Source: JAQBDA01 sp041301185 (lineage in GTDB: Bacteria > Chloroflexota > Anaerolineae > Anaerolineales > UBA4823). Taken from it: a DNA stretch of 15,227 bases. The notes below the pieces were generated by a model. It was given only the letters and a program-made list of their open reading frames with translations, was not told where the DNA came from and searched no databases. This document shows, in pieces, positions 13,935 through 15,227 of the stretch (position 1 is the first letter of the stretch; every line of letters begins with the position of its first letter). The position numbers were made by a program, and so were the translations under genes. The DNA is taken from contig JBFYSV010000035.1 of the NCBI GenBank assembly GCA_041301185.1, positions 1 through 15,227 on the forward strand, read 5' to 3'.

Positions 13935-13948
13935 TTAAGCCCGCTTAA
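13935..13948. promoter_or_regulatory. Inverted repeat TTAAGC-CC-GCTTAA, candidate operator
   Basis: Two perfect 6-base arms around a 2-base centre, located ~24 bp upstream of the candidate -10 of the operon. The position suits an activator or a repressor. It is too short and lacks a T-run, so a terminator is unlikely. Confidence 0.35.
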
Positions 13949-14114
13949 GAAAGGTGATCCTGCCAGGGTTATTGCCCGACAATCCTGTAAGTTCCTGACC
14001 ATCCTCTAGCCTGCAGCTTCCCCCTCCTCCCGAGCGAACCGATTCGGCAAAAACCTTAATCAAATCATAACTTCGTTTCGCATCCACTTAGCCGTTCAAC
14101 GGGCGATAATCGGA

Positions 14115-14120
14115 TATAAT
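14115..14120 (+). promoter_or_regulatory. Consensus -10 box TATAAT upstream of the regulator gene
   Basis: A perfect TATAAT 124 bp before ATG 14244. The -35 side is weak (CCGTTC at 17 bases; TTCAAC at 14). The long leader this implies (about 115-120 nt) could carry post-transcriptional control. It overlaps the ATAATC direct repeats, so autoregulation is possible. Confidence 0.45.
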
Positions 14121-14230
14121 CTATCTGATAAACCGTTCTTTCCTCCAGCGCTGCCCATAACACGCTGGCGCTGGTCAGCCCGCGCCGGTGAAACGCGTGT
14201 GAGCCACGGAAGTGTCTTCTCGAGCCGAAC

Positions 14231-14236
14231 AGGAGA
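14231..14236 (+). promoter_or_regulatory. Shine-Dalgarno AGGAGA of the regulator gene
   Basis: Seven bases before ATG 14244. It decides that start over the GTG at 14199. TGTCTTCT at 14213-14220 could pair with AGGAGACA (14231-14238) with one mismatch and partly hide this site. Confidence 0.7.
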
Positions 14237-14243
14237 CAAGGCA

Positions 14244-15188
14244 ATGGCTAATTTACAAGTATCTCTATTTGGCAAGTTTCGGGTGAGGTGCGAGGGGCAC
14301 ACCCTGGCTGGTTTCGAGCAGGCCAAAGTGCAAGAGCTTTTTTGCTATCTCTTGCTGCACCCCGGCCGCTCTCTCTCTCGCGAGATCATGGCCAGCTTGC
14401 TGTGGGGCGATTACCCCATCCAGCAGGCGCGGCGCTATCTCAGCAAATCCCTCTGGCAATTGCAAACTTCTCTAGCCCAGGCGCATTCTGCCTGCCAGAA
14501 CCTGCTCCAGGCAGACCTGGAATGGCTGCTGCTCACCCCCCAGGCAGGCATGTGCCTGGATGTGGCGGATTTCGAGCAGGCTTACGCCCAGGTGCGCGAC
14601 TTGCCAGGCCCTAACCTGACCTGCGAGATGTACGCCAGCCTGTGTCAGGCGGTTGAGCTGTACCACGGCGACCTGCTGGAGGGCTGGTTCCAGGATTGGT
14701 GCCTGGGTGAGCGGGAGCGCCTGCAGCATATCTACCTGATCATGCTCGAGAAGCTGATGCGCTACTGCGCTACCCATGCGCTGTACGAGGCCGGGCAGAG
14801 CTATGCCTACTCGATCCTGGGCGTCGACCGAGCCCGTGAGCGCACCCACCGCGACCTGATCCGCCTGTTTTACCTGGCAGGCGACCGCACCGGCGCCTTG
14901 CGCCAGTATCACCAGTGTTGCGCCGTTCTGCAGGAAGAGCTGGGCGTGCTGCCCTCCCAGCGTACAAATGACCTGTACGCCCAGGTGCGCGCCGACAGGC
15001 GGGATGGGGTGGCATTTACCCCGTCTCCGGCGGGGTCTCCGGCGGGATCTCCGGCGGGATATTCGGCGGGTGAAAATCAAGAAGCGCTGGGCCAGATTGC
15101 CAGCCAGCTTGAGTATATCCGCACCAGCGTGAGCGAGGTGGAGCGCCAGATCCACGCCATGGCTGGCTCCGGGCCGGCAGATTGCTGA
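14244..15188 (+). CDS. SARP/BTAD-family transcriptional regulator (314 aa)
   Basis: A cytoplasmic DNA-binding activator by family. The ATG at 14244 has AGGAGA seven bases upstream. Residues ~3-95 form an OmpR/SARP-like winged helix (LQVSLFGKFRVRCEG, FEQAKVQELFCYLLLHPGRSLSREIMASLLWGD, QARRYLSKSLWQLQ). Residues ~106-250 form the bacterial transcriptional activation domain of TPR-like helices, with DVADFEQAYAQ, AVELYHGDLLEGWFQDWCLGERERLQ, RTHRDLIRLFYLAGDRTGALRQYHQC and EELGVLPSQRTNDLY, the standard BTAD ending. After it come a low-complexity linker of four AG-type repeats (261-276) and a heptad-like helix (EALGQIASQLEYIRTSVSEVERQIHAM) that could dimerise. There is no ATPase (NB-ARC/LuxR) part, so it is a short SARP type. 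It is divergent from the beta-helix/expansin operon, which makes it the likely regulator; the inducing signal is unknown. Confidence 0.92.
   Translation: MANLQVSLFGKFRVRCEGHTLAGFEQAKVQELFCYLLLHPGRSLSREIMASLLWGDYPIQQARRYLSKSLWQLQTSLAQAHSACQNLLQADLEWLLLTPQAGMCLDVADFEQAYAQVRDLPGPNLTCEMYASLCQAVELYHGDLLEGWFQDWCLGERERLQHIYLIMLEKLMRYCATHALYEAGQSYAYSILGVDRARERTHRDLIRLFYLAGDRTGALRQYHQCCAVLQEELGVLPSQRTNDLYAQVRADRRDGVAFTPSPAGSPAGSPAGYSAGENQEALGQIASQLEYIRTSVSEVERQIHAMAGSGPADC
15024..15071 (+). repeat. Four 12-bp tandem repeats (TCTCCGGCGGGR) inside the regulator gene
   Basis: Units at 15024, 15036, 15048 and 15060. The first three differ only at the last base and the fourth has diverged at several positions (TATTCGGCGGGT). 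They encode SPAG, SPAG, SPAG, YSAG. In-frame 12-bp units make copy-number change harmless to the frame. Confidence 0.9.
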
Positions 15189-15227
15189 AACTTGCCGGTT
15201 GGTTTGATTATCGGTAGAGACGCCCCG
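15189..15227. other. Window end, 39 bp downstream of the regulator
   Basis: No gene. The last 14 bases (GTAGAGACGCCCCG) start with GTAGAG like the palindrome at 514-541 and could be the left half of a similar palindromic repeat cut by the window edge; this cannot be confirmed here. Confidence 0.25.

Larger units (their letters stand above)
13843..14243. other. Divergent control region between the operon and the SARP/BTAD gene
   Basis: About 400 bp without a convincing gene. It contains a locally AT-rich stretch (about 14050-14135) in a GC-rich window, a TATAAT box reading toward the regulator, a TATATT box reading toward the operon, the inverted repeat TTAAGC-CC-GCTTAA, and 10-bp-spaced ATAATC direct repeats at 14106-14111 and 14116-14121. 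A possible weak stem CCAGCGC/GCGCTGG lies within the regulator's 5' leader (about 14146-14175). A pyrimidine-rich run occurs around 14018-14031. No tRNA or riboswitch pattern was seen. Confidence 0.6.

Noticed and set aside
12598..13938. 446-aa open frame on the plus strand opposite the Pectate_lyase_3-like gene
   Set aside because: Same antisense-shadow composition, no ribosome-binding site of note, and its 3' end runs into the promoter region.
14096..14326. 76-aa minus-strand frame crossing the regulator start
   Set aside because: It overlaps the TATAAT box, the ribosome-binding site and the first codons of the regulator; no start site or domain supports it.
14472..15155. 227-aa open frame on the minus strand under the regulator
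   Set aside because: The opposite frame has an unmistakable SARP/BTAD protein with a good ribosome-binding site.

Overview
The window most resembles a chromosomal segment of a member of the Chloroflexota, probably Anaerolineae or a relative. The evidence is GC-rich coding, a SARP/BTAD-type regulator, many Sec-exported beta-helix and Fn3-like proteins, and the recurring end motif LP-L/A/V/M-x-x-K/R (YLPLIQR, YLPLAVK, CLPAVWK and so on). The assignment rests on general knowledge of such proteins; there is no rRNA or marker gene here. I see no phage, IS element, tRNA or CRISPR array.

Layout. (1) Positions 3-458, plus strand: the 3' end of a secreted-protein gene. It converges on a minus-strand set through a 140-bp gap of repeats and palindromes. 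(2) Positions 597-2362, minus strand: a 50-aa coiled-coil/membrane miniprotein, a 101-aa secreted protein and a 402-aa secreted protein with a lectin-like C-terminus. A candidate TTGACA promoter precedes this group, with a second copy of the dispersed repeat further upstream. (3) Positions 2603-13842, minus strand: an 11.2-kb run of six genes separated by 8 to 29 bp, almost certainly one operon. In transcription order they encode a Pectate_lyase_3-like beta-helix protein, a bacterial expansin, two beta-helix proteins, a 1107-aa double beta-helix/Fn3 protein and another beta-helix/Fn3 protein. All six have signal peptides. (4) Positions 13843-14243: a divergent control region. (5) Positions 14244-15188, plus strand: a SARP/BTAD-family transcription factor that is a natural candidate regulator of the operon.

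Reading the locus as a whole: the regulator probably switches on a set of exported proteins that bind, loosen or cut polysaccharide. The expansin would disrupt non-covalent contacts in cellulose or another wall polymer. The five beta-helix proteins have the fold of pectin/uronate lyases and related enzymes. Fn3-like modules and the shared LP-L-x-x-K/R end motif suggest a common surface location. The enzymatic activity of the beta-helix proteins is not provable from sequence reading. The most interesting aspects are the expansin/beta-helix operon itself, the shared terminal motif (moved to the mature N-terminus in the expansin), and a 76-bp segment with one mismatch shared by the 3' ends of two neighbouring genes.
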